From NCBI GenBank assembly GCA_963733135.1, contig CAVTBX010000003.1, positions 1 through 64,000 of the forward strand: DNA of 64,000 bases, in the 5' to 3' direction. Origin of the DNA: CAVTBX01 sp963733135 (GTDB taxonomy: Bacteria; Actinomycetota; Thermoleophilia; Gaiellales; Gaiellaceae). Of the stretch, positions 1 through 8,298 are shown piece by piece. Under the pieces are notes generated by a model that had not been told where the DNA came from, ran no database searches, and worked only from the letters and a program-made list of their open reading frames with translations. Made by a program: the position numbers and the translations under genes. Numbering within the stretch: position 1 is the stretch's first letter; every line of letters starts with the position of its first letter.

Positions 1-2
1 CC

Positions 3-509
3 GTTCCCTATCCGGACGACGACGGCTTCCCGGCCCGGCTCGCGGCGCTCGCCGCCATGATCCACGCTGGCCTTCCGCTCGAGTGCGTGGCGCTCCAGGC
101 GCCCGGCGCCTACGACACGCACGACGACCAGGTGAACGAGCTCGAAGCCGGGCTCTCCATCACGGCCGAGAGCCTGCTCGCCTTCCAGCGCGACCTCGAG
201 GCGCGCGGCCTGGCCGACCGGGTCGTGACGCTCGTCTGGTCCGAGTTCGGCCGGCGCGCGGAGGAGAACGGCTCCGGCACCGACCACGGCGCCGCCGGGC
301 TCGCGCTCGTGATCGGCTCGCCGGTGCTCGGCACGATGGTCGGCGAGTTCCCGGGCCTCCAGACCGGGCTCGACTCGGAAGGGAACCTGAAGCCGACCTC
401 GGACTACCGCGCGCTCTACTGCTCCCTCCTCGAGCAGTGGCTGGGCACGGACGCGGGCGGGATCGTCCCGAACGCGAACGCGTTCGGCAGGCCGACTGTG
501 ATCGGATGA
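3..509 (+). CDS. DUF1501 family protein, C-terminal part
   Basis: The reading frame is open from the window edge, so the 5' end lies outside. The visible 168 residues carry the C-terminal signature of DUF1501 (sulfatase-like) proteins: a YDTHDDQ stretch, then WSEFGRR, then a TDHG motif followed by a conserved small-residue run, and a late YRALY segment. In this family these correspond to the alkaline-phosphatase-like fold core and its metal-binding Asp/His positions. Such proteins are usually exported by Tat and often sit beside DUF1800 genes; neither can be seen here. The stop codon overlaps the start of the next gene (ATGA), so the two are probably co-translated. The substrate is unknown. 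Confidence 0.8.
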   Translation, partial: VPYPDDDGFPARLAALAAMIHAGLPLECVALQAPGAYDTHDDQVNELEAGLSITAESLLAFQRDLEARGLADRVVTLVWSEFGRRAEENGSGTDHGAAGLALVIGSPVLGTMVGEFPGLQTGLDSEGNLKPTSDYRALYCSLLEQWLGTDAGGIVPNANAFGRPTVIG

Positions 510-901
510 GCTCCCGGCGGGCCTCCCACGTGGCCCTCGCGGTCGCGCTCCTGGCCGTCGTCGCCGCGACGGCCCCCGGAGAAGTGCGAGCCCAGCTCGC
601 CGAGCGGGCGCCGGCCCGGCTCCAGGTCGGGGCGGACGAGTTTCGCTACACGCTCTCGCGCCTGCGCCTGCGGGCCGGTAGCGCCGTCGTCCAGCTCGTG
701 AACTACGGCGAGGACGACCACAACCTCCGCCTCCGTCGCGCGGGGAGCACGCATACGCGCCGTGTCGCCCGCACGGCCCCGGGCGGGATGAGCGAACTCC
801 GCGCGAAGCTCCGGGCCGGCGACTTCAAGCTCTGGTGCTCGCTGCCGGGGCACGAGGCGGCGGGGATGAGCGCCAGCCTCCGGGTTTACAAGCCCGCCTA
901 A
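506..901 (+). CDS. Secreted cupredoxin (plastocyanin/azurin-like)
   Basis: The protein has 131 residues. Residues 1-29 form a signal peptide (twin Arg near the start, hydrophobic core, cleavage around VRAQ). The rest is a single cupredoxin domain with a complete type 1 copper set: His72 in EDDHN, then Cys111, His116 and Met121 in the WCSLPGHEAAGM block (C-x4-H-x4-M spacing). It should be a small periplasmic or surface electron carrier or copper-binding protein. The ATG at 506 overlaps the TGA of the DUF1501 gene by 4 bp, which fixes the start and suggests joint expression. The redox partner is not visible. Confidence 0.8.
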   Translation: MSSRRASHVALAVALLAVVAATAPGEVRAQLAERAPARLQVGADEFRYTLSRLRLRAGSAVVQLVNYGEDDHNLRLRRAGSTHTRRVARTAPGGMSELRAKLRAGDFKLWCSLPGHEAAGMSASLRVYKPA

Positions 902-946
902 ACCCCTGGCGTAGTCGGTTAGGACCCGTCGGCTAGGGTCACGGCG

Positions 947-1544
947 GTGGACGCGCTCCTTATCGTCGACTTCCAGAACGACTTCTGTCCCGGCGGCGCG
1001 CTCGCGGTTCCCGGGGGCGACCGGATCGCGCGTCCGCTCGCGGACATCCTCGACCGCTTTGACTTCGTCGTCGCCACACGCGACTGGCATCCGCCGGATC
1101 ACGGCTCCTTCAGCGGGCGTCGAGGTGGAAATGTCGAAATGGCGCGGCACCGACCCGCCCTCGATCTGGCCCGTGCACTGCGTTCAGGGGACGAAGGGCG
1201 CCGAGCTCCATCCGAGCCTCGACCGCGCACGGATCGACGTCGTCCTCGACAAGGGCCAGGACCCGAACAGCCAGGGCTACTCCGCCTTCCAGGACACGCG
1301 GCTCGGCGACCTGCTCCGCGCCCACGACGTCGACCGCCTGTTCGTGGCGGGGCTCGCGACCGACTACTGCGTCAAGAACTCCGTCTTGGACGCGCGAAGG
1401 GAGGGCTTCGACGTCGTCGTCGTCGAGGACGCCGTGCGCGGTGTCGAGGTCGAGCCGGGCGACTCGGAGCGCGCGCTCGAGGAGATGCGCCAGGCCGGCG
1501 CAGAGCTCGCCCCGTCCGAGGACATCGCGCCCAGCCGGGTTTAG
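947..1544 (+). pseudogene. pncA: Nicotinamidase/isochorismatase-family gene with a +1 frameshift
   Basis: Nicotinamidase converts nicotinamide to nicotinate for NAD salvage. The first frame (GTG start at 947) gives DFQNDFC with the catalytic Asp8 and the metal site Asp46, His48 and His52 in RDWHPPDH. After the HGSF motif the homology moves one frame on: GVEVEMSKWRGTDPPSIWP, then VHCVQGT, the catalytic Lys in VLDKGQDP and the nucleophile Cys in LATDYCVKNSV. Removing one base (the A at about 1112) joins HGSF directly to AGVEV and gives a continuous 198-residue protein of normal family length. All catalytic residues remain, so this is either a sequencing error or a recent mutation. Confidence 0.8.
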
Positions 1545-1547
1545 CCT

Positions 1548-2699
1548 CTAGGGCCGCCGCGGCATCTTGACCGTGTCGCGAACGCCGAGGCCCGCACGGC
1601 TCTTGGCGCGCACCGAGCACATGTAGCGCTTGCCCGGCGTGAGCCCCGTCACCCGGATCGGAAGCTTGTCCCGCTTCGTGGTCTCGGCCCGAACCACGGC
1701 TCCGTTCCGCGGCCGACACACCGCCTGGTAGCCGCGCACCTTCGAGCCCCGCGACTGTGCTCCGCTCGAGCGGATGACACCCCTCGTCGACGTGCGGCGG
1801 TCGGCATTCAGGTTCCCCGGCATCCGCGGCCACGTCTTGCCTCGCACGGCCAGCGAGCGCTTGGAGAACGTGATCCCGTCGATCTGGACCGTGACCGAGA
1901 ACGAGTCGATCGAGACGGTCGTGCTCGGCGCCGGGCCGCCGCCCGAGGCCGAGGCCCGGAACGCGGACGGCGTCAGGGAGTCCGGGTCGTCGACGCCGTA
2001 GATCCTGGTCAGCATCGCCTTTGGAAGCCGGAACTCGGCCGAACCGACGTACTCGACGCCCGGGCTCTCGAAATGCGCGTTCGCGACGTCGACGGTGATG
2101 GTGTTCGTGCCCGGATCGAGCTGAGGTGGCGTGGAAGACCAGTCGGCGCTCGAGGCGAAGTGGTAGTTCCGCATCGCGGCCCGGTCGTCTGGGTCGGAGA
2201 GGTAGTCGAGCTCGTTCACGTCCATGCGCCAGTAGCCGGGATAGATCGTGTCCGCGACCGCGCCCGGGCCTCCGCACCCGCTCGCGTCGCATGACGTCCT
2301 GGTCGCCATCCGAACCGGATGCATCGCGACCGAGATCCTGTGGTCGCCGCCCGACATGCCACGGTTGACGTTCAGGTCACGCCCCCTGGCGACGAGCTCC
2401 TCCGGGACCGTCACGCCGGTGTTCAGGACGACCGTCCAGACGTCAGACGGGTCGAGCGCGTACGTCCCGGTATCCGTCTGGAGCTCGATGAGGTACCTCG
2501 CGGCGGACCCGCTGCCCGTCCGAATGCCGATGAGCGTGTAGCCGTCGACAGGCGCAGCACCGTTCTGCTCGATCGACTCCACGCAGCGCGAGGTCGTGCC
2601 CCCGCCGCACATCGGCACATCGGCTGCTCCGGCACTCGACGAGAAGGCGAGCGCAACAAGGGCCAGGACGGCGTAGCTCAGGACGTGGCGAAAGCGCAT
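1548..2699 (-). CDS. Secreted protein of unknown function with a C-terminal FnIII-like segment
   Basis: 383 residues beginning with a clear signal peptide (hydrophobic residues about 7-25, cleavage after SAGA). Four Cys lie in the first 160 residues of the mature part. A middle region has repeated beta-rich stretches, including a PGTNTITVDV segment. The last ~90 residues look like a fibronectin type III domain, ending with a TGLTPGKRYMCSVRAKS motif. I do not recognise the N-terminal region. The gene is convergent with the nicotinamidase gene (3 bp apart) and divergent from the subtilase, sharing its promoter region. A surface or extracellular role is inferred from the signal peptide alone. 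Confidence 0.6.
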   Translation of the reverse strand: MRFRHVLSYAVLALVALAFSSSAGAADVPMCGGGTTSRCVESIEQNGAAPVDGYTLIGIRTGSGSAARYLIELQTDTGTYALDPSDVWTVVLNTGVTVPEELVARGRDLNVNRGMSGGDHRISVAMHPVRMATRTSCDASGCGGPGAVADTIYPGYWRMDVNELDYLSDPDDRAAMRNYHFASSADWSSTPPQLDPGTNTITVDVANAHFESPGVEYVGSAEFRLPKAMLTRIYGVDDPDSLTPSAFRASASGGGPAPSTTVSIDSFSVTVQIDGITFSKRSLAVRGKTWPRMPGNLNADRRTSTRGVIRSSGAQSRGSKVRGYQAVCRPRNGAVVRAETTKRDKLPIRVTGLTPGKRYMCSVRAKSRAGLGVRDTVKMPRRP

Positions 2700-2829
2700 G
2701 CGTGAATCCCTCCAAGGGGTTGGTTTCAGACTCGAACTATCGTCTTCGGCCCAGACGACCCCGGCCCTCGCCCCTCGGCCAAGCGTTTAGCTACTCGACC
2801 GAGCGGGCACCCAAAGAGGCATTGGCGAA

Positions 2830-2855
2830 GGAGGCCTGTCGCGTAGACGGCCTCC
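2830..2855. promoter_or_regulatory. Hairpin in the leader of the subtilase gene
   Basis: GGAGGCC at 2830-2836 pairs with GGCCTCC at 2849-2855. Inside it GTC and GAC can extend the stem with one bulged T, leaving a GCGTA loop. It lies 30 bp upstream of the TTG start at 2885 in a divergent intergenic region, so it could be a 5'-UTR structure or an operator. Function unknown. Confidence 0.35.
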
Positions 2856-2884
2856 ACGGCATATTTGGCACAGGGGGGATCCCA

Positions 2885-4330
2885 TTGCACCGAGCAGCTT
2901 TCCGACGCGGCGTGATTCTCTTGGCGCTCGCCGCGCTCGCGATCATGCTCGCCGCTCCCGCAGGTGCGGGGACGGCGCGGATCGCGACCGACCGGTACGT
3001 CGTCCTTTTCGCCGGCACGCAGAAGGCGTCCGGCTTCCAGTTCGCGCAGACGCGGCAGGCGGCGCTCGCGGCAGTCACCGCCGCGGGCGGCACCGTGACG
3101 CGTGACCTTTCCCGCGAGATCGGCGCTGTGGTCGTCCACGCACCGAACGCGAGCGTCGCCCAGGTGCTCGCTGCCTCCGGGCTCGTCAACTCGGTGGGTG
3201 CGGACTTCACCTGGCTCGGCCTGAAGGAGCCGGCTCCGACGCCGACGGCCGACCCGGCCGAAGCGCTTCAGTGGGACATGCAGATGATGCGTGTCTACGA
3301 CGCGCACAAGACCGAAGCCGGCAATCGGGCAGTCGACGTCGGGATCCTGGACAGCGGCATCGACGGGTCGCACCCCGACTTCCTCGTCGGCAACCGTGGC
3401 ACGAACGTCAACTGCGCCCGCAGCCATAACTCGGTCGAGTTCATCCCGACCGGACCCGGCGTCGGCACCCCGGACCCGTGCATCGACAACCAGTTCCACG
3501 GGACGCACGTCGCCGGCACGGTCGCCGCGCAGCGGAACGGCCTCGGTGTCATCGGCGTCGCCCCGAACGTCGAGCTCGTCTCCGTCAAGGTGTGCGACGC
3601 GACCGGCTTCTGCTACGCAAGCGGCGTCGTCGATGGCATCACGTACGCCGGCAAGCAGAAGCTCGACGTCATCAACATGAGCTTCTTCGTCGACGACGAT
3701 GAGTTCCAGGAGTCGACCGAGTTCAAGTGCACGACCGATCCCGTCCAGCGGACGTTCCGCCGCGCCGTCGAGCGAGCGATCGCGTACGCGCGCGGCCAGG
3801 GCGTTGCTCCCGTCGCGGCGCTCGGGAACTCGGACGAAGACCTCCAGAACCCGTCTGGAGGCGTCGACCCCGACAAGTGCGATGTCGTCCCGGCCGAGAC
3901 GACCGGCGTGATCGGCGTCGCCTCGCTCGGCGCCCAGAGCGAGAAGGCGTCGTACTCAAACTGGGGCTTCGGCCCGACCGACGTCGCGGCTCCGGGCGGC
4001 AACGGCACGACCGGCGACTGCCGGACGACGATCCTGTCGACGCTGCCGGGCGGCGCGTACGGCTGCATCCAGGGCACCTCGATGGCCTCGCCGCACGCGG
4101 CCGGCCTCGCGGCGCTCATCGTCAGCCGCTACGGCACGCGCGGAGGCGACGGCGACATGAAGCTGAACCCGACCCGGGTCGAGAGCATCATGGAAGCGAC
4201 GACGTTCGACATCGGCGCCAGGGGCTACGACAAGTGCTTCGGCAACGGCCGGATCGACGCGCTCCGCGCGGTCAAGAACCAGACCGGCCATCCGTTCCGC
4301 ACGGTTCCGCCGTGCGGCGAGCCGAACTAG
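2885..4330 (+). CDS. Secreted subtilisin-like (S8) serine protease
   Basis: Peptidase S8 with the full catalytic triad: Asp in VGILDSGIDGSHPD (about residue 155), His in FHGTHVAGT (about 207), Ser in GTSMASPHAAG (about 398), plus the oxyanion-hole Asn in AALGNSDED. A pro-region resembling inhibitor I9 (RYVVLFAG onward) lies between the signal peptide and the protease domain. The frame is open upstream to 2702. I chose the TTG at 2885 because it follows an AGGGGGG ribosome site and starts exactly at a signal peptide (charged HRAAFRR, then a hydrophobic run, AGAG cleavage); an ATG start would place about 60 non-protein-like residues before it. The domain holds eight or more Cys, suggesting disulfides. 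481 residues. A strong hairpin terminator follows. Confidence 0.85.
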   Translation: MHRAAFRRGVILLALAALAIMLAAPAGAGTARIATDRYVVLFAGTQKASGFQFAQTRQAALAAVTAAGGTVTRDLSREIGAVVVHAPNASVAQVLAASGLVNSVGADFTWLGLKEPAPTPTADPAEALQWDMQMMRVYDAHKTEAGNRAVDVGILDSGIDGSHPDFLVGNRGTNVNCARSHNSVEFIPTGPGVGTPDPCIDNQFHGTHVAGTVAAQRNGLGVIGVAPNVELVSVKVCDATGFCYASGVVDGITYAGKQKLDVINMSFFVDDDEFQESTEFKCTTDPVQRTFRRAVERAIAYARGQGVAPVAALGNSDEDLQNPSGGVDPDKCDVVPAETTGVIGVASLGAQSEKASYSNWGFGPTDVAAPGGNGTTGDCRTTILSTLPGGAYGCIQGTSMASPHAAGLAALIVSRYGTRGGDGDMKLNPTRVESIMEATTFDIGARGYDKCFGNGRIDALRAVKNQTGHPFRTVPPCGEPN

Positions 4331-4359
4331 GAACTAGCTCTCCAGGGCGTGGGGGGACA

Positions 4360-4387
4360 CGAAGGGGCCGGCTCGCCGGCCCCTTCG
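4360..4387. terminator. Bidirectional hairpin terminator between convergent genes
   Basis: A perfect 12-bp stem: CGAAGGGGCCGG at 4360-4371 pairs with its complement at 4376-4387 around a CTCG loop. It sits 29 bp after the protease stop and 13 bp beyond the end of the convergent membrane gene. There is no T-tract on the plus strand, as is common in high-GC actinobacteria. Confidence 0.7.
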
Positions 4388-4400
4388 CTCTGCCTAGCGG

Positions 4401-4859
4401 CTAGAAGGGCTTCACGGACATCATGAAGATCGCCGCCGTCAGGATCGCGACGTCGATCCAGCTCAGCAGGCGGAGACGGCCGATCTGCTTGTCGAGCTCC
4501 GCATCGGATGCCTGCGACTCGCCGAGCTCCAGCAGCTTCTTCCCTGCCGGCACGATCAGACCTACGCCCAGCACGAAGGTGCCGACGAGAAGTCCGAGCC
4601 CGACACCGACCCACGCGTCGTCGCCAAAGCTCCAGGGCCCTTCGGCGACGAGCCAGAACCCCGCCGCGAGGACGAGAAGCGATGACGGGATGAAGAGAAA
4701 CGCGGCCAGCCGGTCGTCATAGGAGCCGAGCCTGAGCACGCCGGCCCGGTCGCGGGCCTGCACCATTAGCTCGACGAGGAGCAGCGCCAGAAGGGCTGCC
4801 CCAAACCACGCGGCGGCGGCGAGCACGTGGAGGAAGACAAGGAAATCGTAGAAGGTCAT
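4401..4859 (-). CDS. Integral membrane protein, DUF2269/CopD-like
   Basis: 152 residues with four predicted transmembrane helices (about residues 5-30, 52-72, 83-104 and 132-150). The N-terminal helix with FLVFLHVLAAAAWFGA, a His within a helix, resembles the DUF2269/CopD-type membrane proteins in which such His may bind haem or metal. No soluble domain. It lies 28 bp downstream of another membrane protein on the same strand and is probably cotranscribed with it. No substrate or partner can be deduced. Confidence 0.55.
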   Translation of the reverse strand: MTFYDFLVFLHVLAAAAWFGAALLALLLVELMVQARDRAGVLRLGSYDDRLAAFLFIPSSLLVLAAGFWLVAEGPWSFGDDAWVGVGLGLLVGTFVLGVGLIVPAGKKLLELGESQASDAELDKQIGRLRLLSWIDVAILTAAIFMMSVKPF

Positions 4860-4887
4860 CGGCGCGTAGCGGGCCTTTCTCGCAGCC

Positions 4888-5574
4888 CTAGGGCGTCCCC
4901 GTCGCGACCGGCTCGGCTGTGGCCCGGTCGCCGGAGCGGACGAAGAGCCCGATCAGGAGGACGCAGATCGGGATCCCGAAGATGACGCCCAGCCAGTTGA
5001 TGCCCGGGATCACCATGAGCAGCACGCCGATCGCGAGGATCGCGAGCACCCAGACCGGCAGGAGCCGGAAGCGCCTGGCGACGACCATCGTGGCGATCAC
5101 GAGTGAGGCGCCCGCGTAGGCCGTGGCGATGAAGAACCCGTCGCCGGCCCACCAGAGCGCTTGCGCCGCCTCGGCGCTGAGCTCCGCCTCGTCGTCGTTC
5201 GCTGCGAACGCGGCGCCGAGCTGCGGCGCGACGAAGCCGACCGAGAGGATCGCGACGGCCAGGCCCGAGCCGTAGAGCGCGCTCGCGAACCAGGAATCTC
5301 CGATCGCCGCCTCGACGACTCCCCGCAGCATCGAGGTCCACCAGATGAACAGGATCGACCCGACGATGAAGAGGAACGCGCCCGCGTAGAGACTGAACTC
5401 GTCCTCGCCGAAGTACTGGAGGAGCGCCTGGCCGTCGCCCGAGTCCGGGCTGTCGCCCAGCCCCTCGATCACGACGAACGCGAGCACCCAGAGCACGACC
5501 ACCACGACCGAGACGATCGACAGGACGCTCCTCGGCGCAAGCGGACGCCGTTCATGCGCACCTACCGCAGACAT
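4888..5574 (-). CDS. Multi-pass membrane protein of unknown function
   Basis: 228 residues with about six hydrophobic helices, starting with a long one at about residues 18-40 and ending with a pair at about 170-210. A short acidic extracytoplasmic loop follows the first helix (GDSPDSGDGQ), and a second acidic loop (NDDEAELSAE) separates helices 3 and 4. It resembles the small actinobacterial DUF4386-like membrane proteins, but I cannot assign a family with confidence. It is upstream of, and in line with, the DUF2269-like gene at 4401. The ATG start is followed by a typical short cytoplasmic leader (SAVGAHERRP). Confidence 0.5.
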   Translation of the reverse strand: MSAVGAHERRPLAPRSVLSIVSVVVVVLWVLAFVVIEGLGDSPDSGDGQALLQYFGEDEFSLYAGAFLFIVGSILFIWWTSMLRGVVEAAIGDSWFASALYGSGLAVAILSVGFVAPQLGAAFAANDDEAELSAEAAQALWWAGDGFFIATAYAGASLVIATMVVARRFRLLPVWVLAILAIGVLLMVIPGINWLGVIFGIPICVLLIGLFVRSGDRATAEPVATGTP

Positions 5575-5676
5575 TCACTCCCCCCTCTCTCGTCAGATGA
5601 CGAACCGCCTGGATCCGATCACGTCGATCGGACGGAGTCAAGAAGCGGCGCGGGTCGCGGTCGCGCCGCGGCGGGC

Positions 5677-6558
5677 TCAGGGGAAGCGCAGCTCGCAGCC
5701 GATCAGCTCATCACGCGAGTCGGCCTCGACCTCGTCCTCGCCGGGCCCACACCTGACCGTGTCTGCGCCTCCACCGCGGACGTAGACGAAATCGCCGCCA
5801 CCACCGGCGCGAATTTCATCCTGTCCTTTACCGCCCTCGATCACATCGACGCCCGCGCCACCGATAAGCCGGTCGTCCCCACGCCCGCCGTAGAGCAGGT
5901 CGTCTCCACCTCGGCCACGCAGCCGGTCGTCACCGCCAAAGCCACACATCCAATCGGAGCCACGCCGTCCGGACAGCCGATCGTCCCCGCGCGTGCCCTC
6001 GAAATCACAGCGGCGGATCTGGAACGTCCACCTTCCCGCGCCGCCGGGCGCGACGTCCGTGGCGTCCGTGTCCGAGTTGAGCGAATCGATGCTGATGTCG
6101 AACCGATCCCCGAACCCCAATCCGAAGTCTCGCATCCGGATTTCTGCAAACGGGCCGGCCCCGTAACCGAAGTCAGCAGGCGGCTCGATCTCCCTGTAGT
6201 CGTCGATCGTGTCGTCCCAGACCTCAATGAACATCGTGTGGCCGCCTAAGAAGTGGCGAATCACAATCACGATCTCCGAACCGCGAACCGCGTTCACCCC
6301 GGGCGTTGTCCCGTCTCGATCCGTGTCGAGGGCGAATCGGTAGAAGTCGTGGAGTTGGAACGTCGTCCTATTTGCGACCTGTGTGCCAAGGAGAAGCGTG
6401 CCGTCGAGGCCGCTGATGACGCGAAGATGTGTGTAGTCGGGAGCGGTGCCCGAGTCACCGGGCGGATCCCGGAAGACCTTTGTATGGTCTGCCGCCGCCG
6501 TGCCGGCCAGGCTCAATAGGAGAGCGGTAGCCGCAAGAACCTTCGTGAGTGCTCGCAT
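5677..6558 (-). CDS. Secreted protein with RTX (hemolysin-type) Ca-binding repeats
   Basis: 293 residues. The signal peptide covers about residues 1-23 (cleaved after GTAAA). A beta-rich N-terminal domain with a DTDRDG calcium-loop-like motif is followed from about residue 190 by at least six GGxGxDxL nonapeptide-type repeats (GDDRLSGRRG, GDDRLRGRGG, DDLLYGGRG and so on). Such repeats form Ca-bound parallel beta-rolls in exported proteins. Two Cys pairs flank the repeats, which is unusual for classical RTX toxins but common in actinobacterial versions. There is no type I secretion system nearby, so export is presumably Sec-dependent. A larger protein of the same repeat class is encoded at 8299-11190. 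Confidence 0.75.
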   Translation of the reverse strand: MRALTKVLAATALLLSLAGTAAADHTKVFRDPPGDSGTAPDYTHLRVISGLDGTLLLGTQVANRTTFQLHDFYRFALDTDRDGTTPGVNAVRGSEIVIVIRHFLGGHTMFIEVWDDTIDDYREIEPPADFGYGAGPFAEIRMRDFGLGFGDRFDISIDSLNSDTDATDVAPGGAGRWTFQIRRCDFEGTRGDDRLSGRRGSDWMCGFGGDDRLRGRGGDDLLYGGRGDDRLIGGAGVDVIEGGKGQDEIRAGGGGDFVYVRGGGADTVRCGPGEDEVEADSRDELIGCELRFP

Positions 6559-6623
6559 GTTCCCTCGTTCGACGCCGGGGCGAAGCTAACAGCTTGCGGC
6601 ACGTGTTTCAATCAAGGGAGGGA

Positions 6624-7262
6624 CTAGCGGTCAACGCGGTAGCGCATGTGCGTCACGCGGTCCGAGGCGACGACGCGCGTTTGCTCGAGCTCGATCCCTT
6701 CGACATCCTCGAAGAGCCGCGTCCCGGAGCCAAGCAGGATCGGGGCGACATGGATCTGCAGCTCGTCGAGCAAGCCGGCGCGGAGGTACTGCTGGGCCAC
6801 GTCGGCGCCGCCTGAGATCTGGATGTCCTTGTCGCCGGCCGCATCGCGCGCGAGGTCGATCCCGGCCTCGATGCCGTCGGTCACGAACGTCATCGTCGTG
6901 CCTTCCAAGACGAGGGGCTCTCGCACGTGATGCGTGAGGACGAAGACCGGCTTCCCGAAGGGAGGGGAGCCGCCCCACCACCCGTTCGCGTTCGGATCGT
7001 CCTCCCAGGGCCCCGAGCCGCCGGAGAACATCCTCCGACCCATGATGTGGGCGCCCACGGAGGCGATGGTCTCGGCGAGGATCTCGGAGTCGACGTTGGC
7101 TTCGCCGCCCTCGAGCCCGTGCTGCTCTCGCCAGCTCTCGGCGCCGAAGGCCCATTCGTGGAGCTGTTCGCCGCCCTGGCCGAGCGGTTCGTCGAGGGAT
7201 GGCTCAGGCCCTGCGACGAACCCGTCGAGCGACATGGAGATTTCTAGCTTGAGTTGTGGCAT
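6624..7262 (-). CDS. Dihydrofolate reductase / RibD C-terminal family protein
   Basis: 212 residues with the RibD_C/DHFR-like fold: the N-terminal beta strand and SLDGFVAGP motif, the ASVGAHIMGRRMF segment, the FVLTHH strand, and the nucleotide-binding ISGGADVAQQYL segment followed by DELQIHVAPILLGSGTRLF. These stand-alone proteins are NAD(P)H-dependent reductases of unknown substrate, not genuine folate enzymes, and are abundant in actinobacteria. A second paralogue lies at 21504-22046. The gene is on its own; the upstream HNH gene ends 50 bp before its start. Confidence 0.8.
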   Translation of the reverse strand: MPQLKLEISMSLDGFVAGPEPSLDEPLGQGGEQLHEWAFGAESWREQHGLEGGEANVDSEILAETIASVGAHIMGRRMFSGGSGPWEDDPNANGWWGGSPPFGKPVFVLTHHVREPLVLEGTTMTFVTDGIEAGIDLARDAAGDKDIQISGGADVAQQYLRAGLLDELQIHVAPILLGSGTRLFEDVEGIELEQTRVVASDRVTHMRYRVDR

Positions 7263-7312
7263 CGAACGTATGACGGCGCGCAGCGGCGAAAGTCATCGCC
7301 CGCGACTGCCGC

Positions 7313-8233
7313 CTATCCCGTTGCGTGGACGAACTCGTCGAACCGCCTCGCTAGGCGATCCCGGTCCGGGCGATGTGAAAGCCGGTCTGGGAGTGCGATC
7401 TGGGCACGGTGAAATCCCTTGAGCACGTCGAGCATCGGCCCATCTTCGTCTTCGAGGAGACGCGCGGACACTGCGACGTCGTAGTCCGGCGTGATCGCGA
7501 CGAGGTTCTGATCGTAGGCCCGATGATGGATCGCGCAGAGGCTCAGTCCGTTGGTGACGTGAGGCTCGCCGAGGACATTCGCATCTCCGACGATGTGGGC
7601 GGCGTCGAGGAGGCGCACCTCCTTCAGCCGGCAGATCGTGCACTGAGACCGATAGGCCGGGATGACGCGACCGCGAAAACGGGCTTGGTGGACGCGCACG
7701 CGCATATCCCGAACCGCGTAGCGGCGGTCGATCGGATCCTCCGACAAGATCGGTTCGCGCTCGTCGTAGGGCCCGATCATCTCGCCCTTCGTGACCAGCA
7801 CCTGTCGCGCAATCGGGTCATCCTCCACCACATAGCAGGGATAGAAGGGCTTGTACCAGCCGGGTCGGGTCCCCACGAAGTACACGATCGGCACCTGAAG
7901 CTGGAACGCCTCGCGTAGCGCACGATTGTCGGCTTCACCTGCGACGCCTGCCCGGTACGCATAGAGCACGCCCTCGTCGGTCTCCCGGTCGCCGTACGGT
8001 GAGTTCGCCGATGTGTTGATCGAGAGCGCGGCCGGGCCCCGCTGAGCCCTGGCGCGAAAGATCCCCTTCATGTGCGAGAGGAACGGCACACGTTGACCCC
8101 GAAACGGGAAGCCTGCGTCCAGACCCTCTCGGTACGGAACGTCGTCACCGAACTTCGCGCAGAGGACGTCAAGTGAGGCGAAACAGGCGCTGCGCACGTC
8201 GTCGTCGCGCATGCTGCGATCTTCGACGATCAC
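7313..8233 (-). CDS. HNH endonuclease with an SRA/PUA-like N-terminal domain (putative modification-dependent restriction enzyme)
   Basis: 306 residues. The C-terminal third is an HNH nuclease: a CTIC zinc pair, then DAAHIVGD carrying the catalytic His, then NGLSLCAIHHRAYD with the second zinc ligands and final His. The N-terminal ~190 residues (REAFQLQVPIVYFVGT, then PFYPCYVVEDDP) match the layout of COG3440-type predicted restriction endonucleases and the SRA-like domain of ScoMcrA-type enzymes, which read modified DNA. There is no cognate methyltransferase nearby, which fits a type IV (modification-dependent) enzyme. The listed start is a GTG; an ATG at 8212 is an alternative. Specificity is unknown. 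Confidence 0.7.
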   Translation of the reverse strand: MIVEDRSMRDDDVRSACFASLDVLCAKFGDDVPYREGLDAGFPFRGQRVPFLSHMKGIFRARAQRGPAALSINTSANSPYGDRETDEGVLYAYRAGVAGEADNRALREAFQLQVPIVYFVGTRPGWYKPFYPCYVVEDDPIARQVLVTKGEMIGPYDEREPILSEDPIDRRYAVRDMRVRVHQARFRGRVIPAYRSQCTICRLKEVRLLDAAHIVGDANVLGEPHVTNGLSLCAIHHRAYDQNLVAITPDYDVAVSARLLEDEDGPMLDVLKGFHRAQIALPDRLSHRPDRDRLARRFDEFVHATG

Positions 8234-8298
8234 GCGAGCGCCGTCTACGGCGCGAGACGCACACCCGGGCGCTCTAGGTCAGGAGCCGCCGCTGGGAA

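Noticed and set aside
947..1544. Programmed frameshifting in pncA and the other shifted genes
   Set aside because: No slippery heptamer or downstream pseudoknot is apparent, and six unrelated genes share the same kind of extra base. An error or mutation is simpler.
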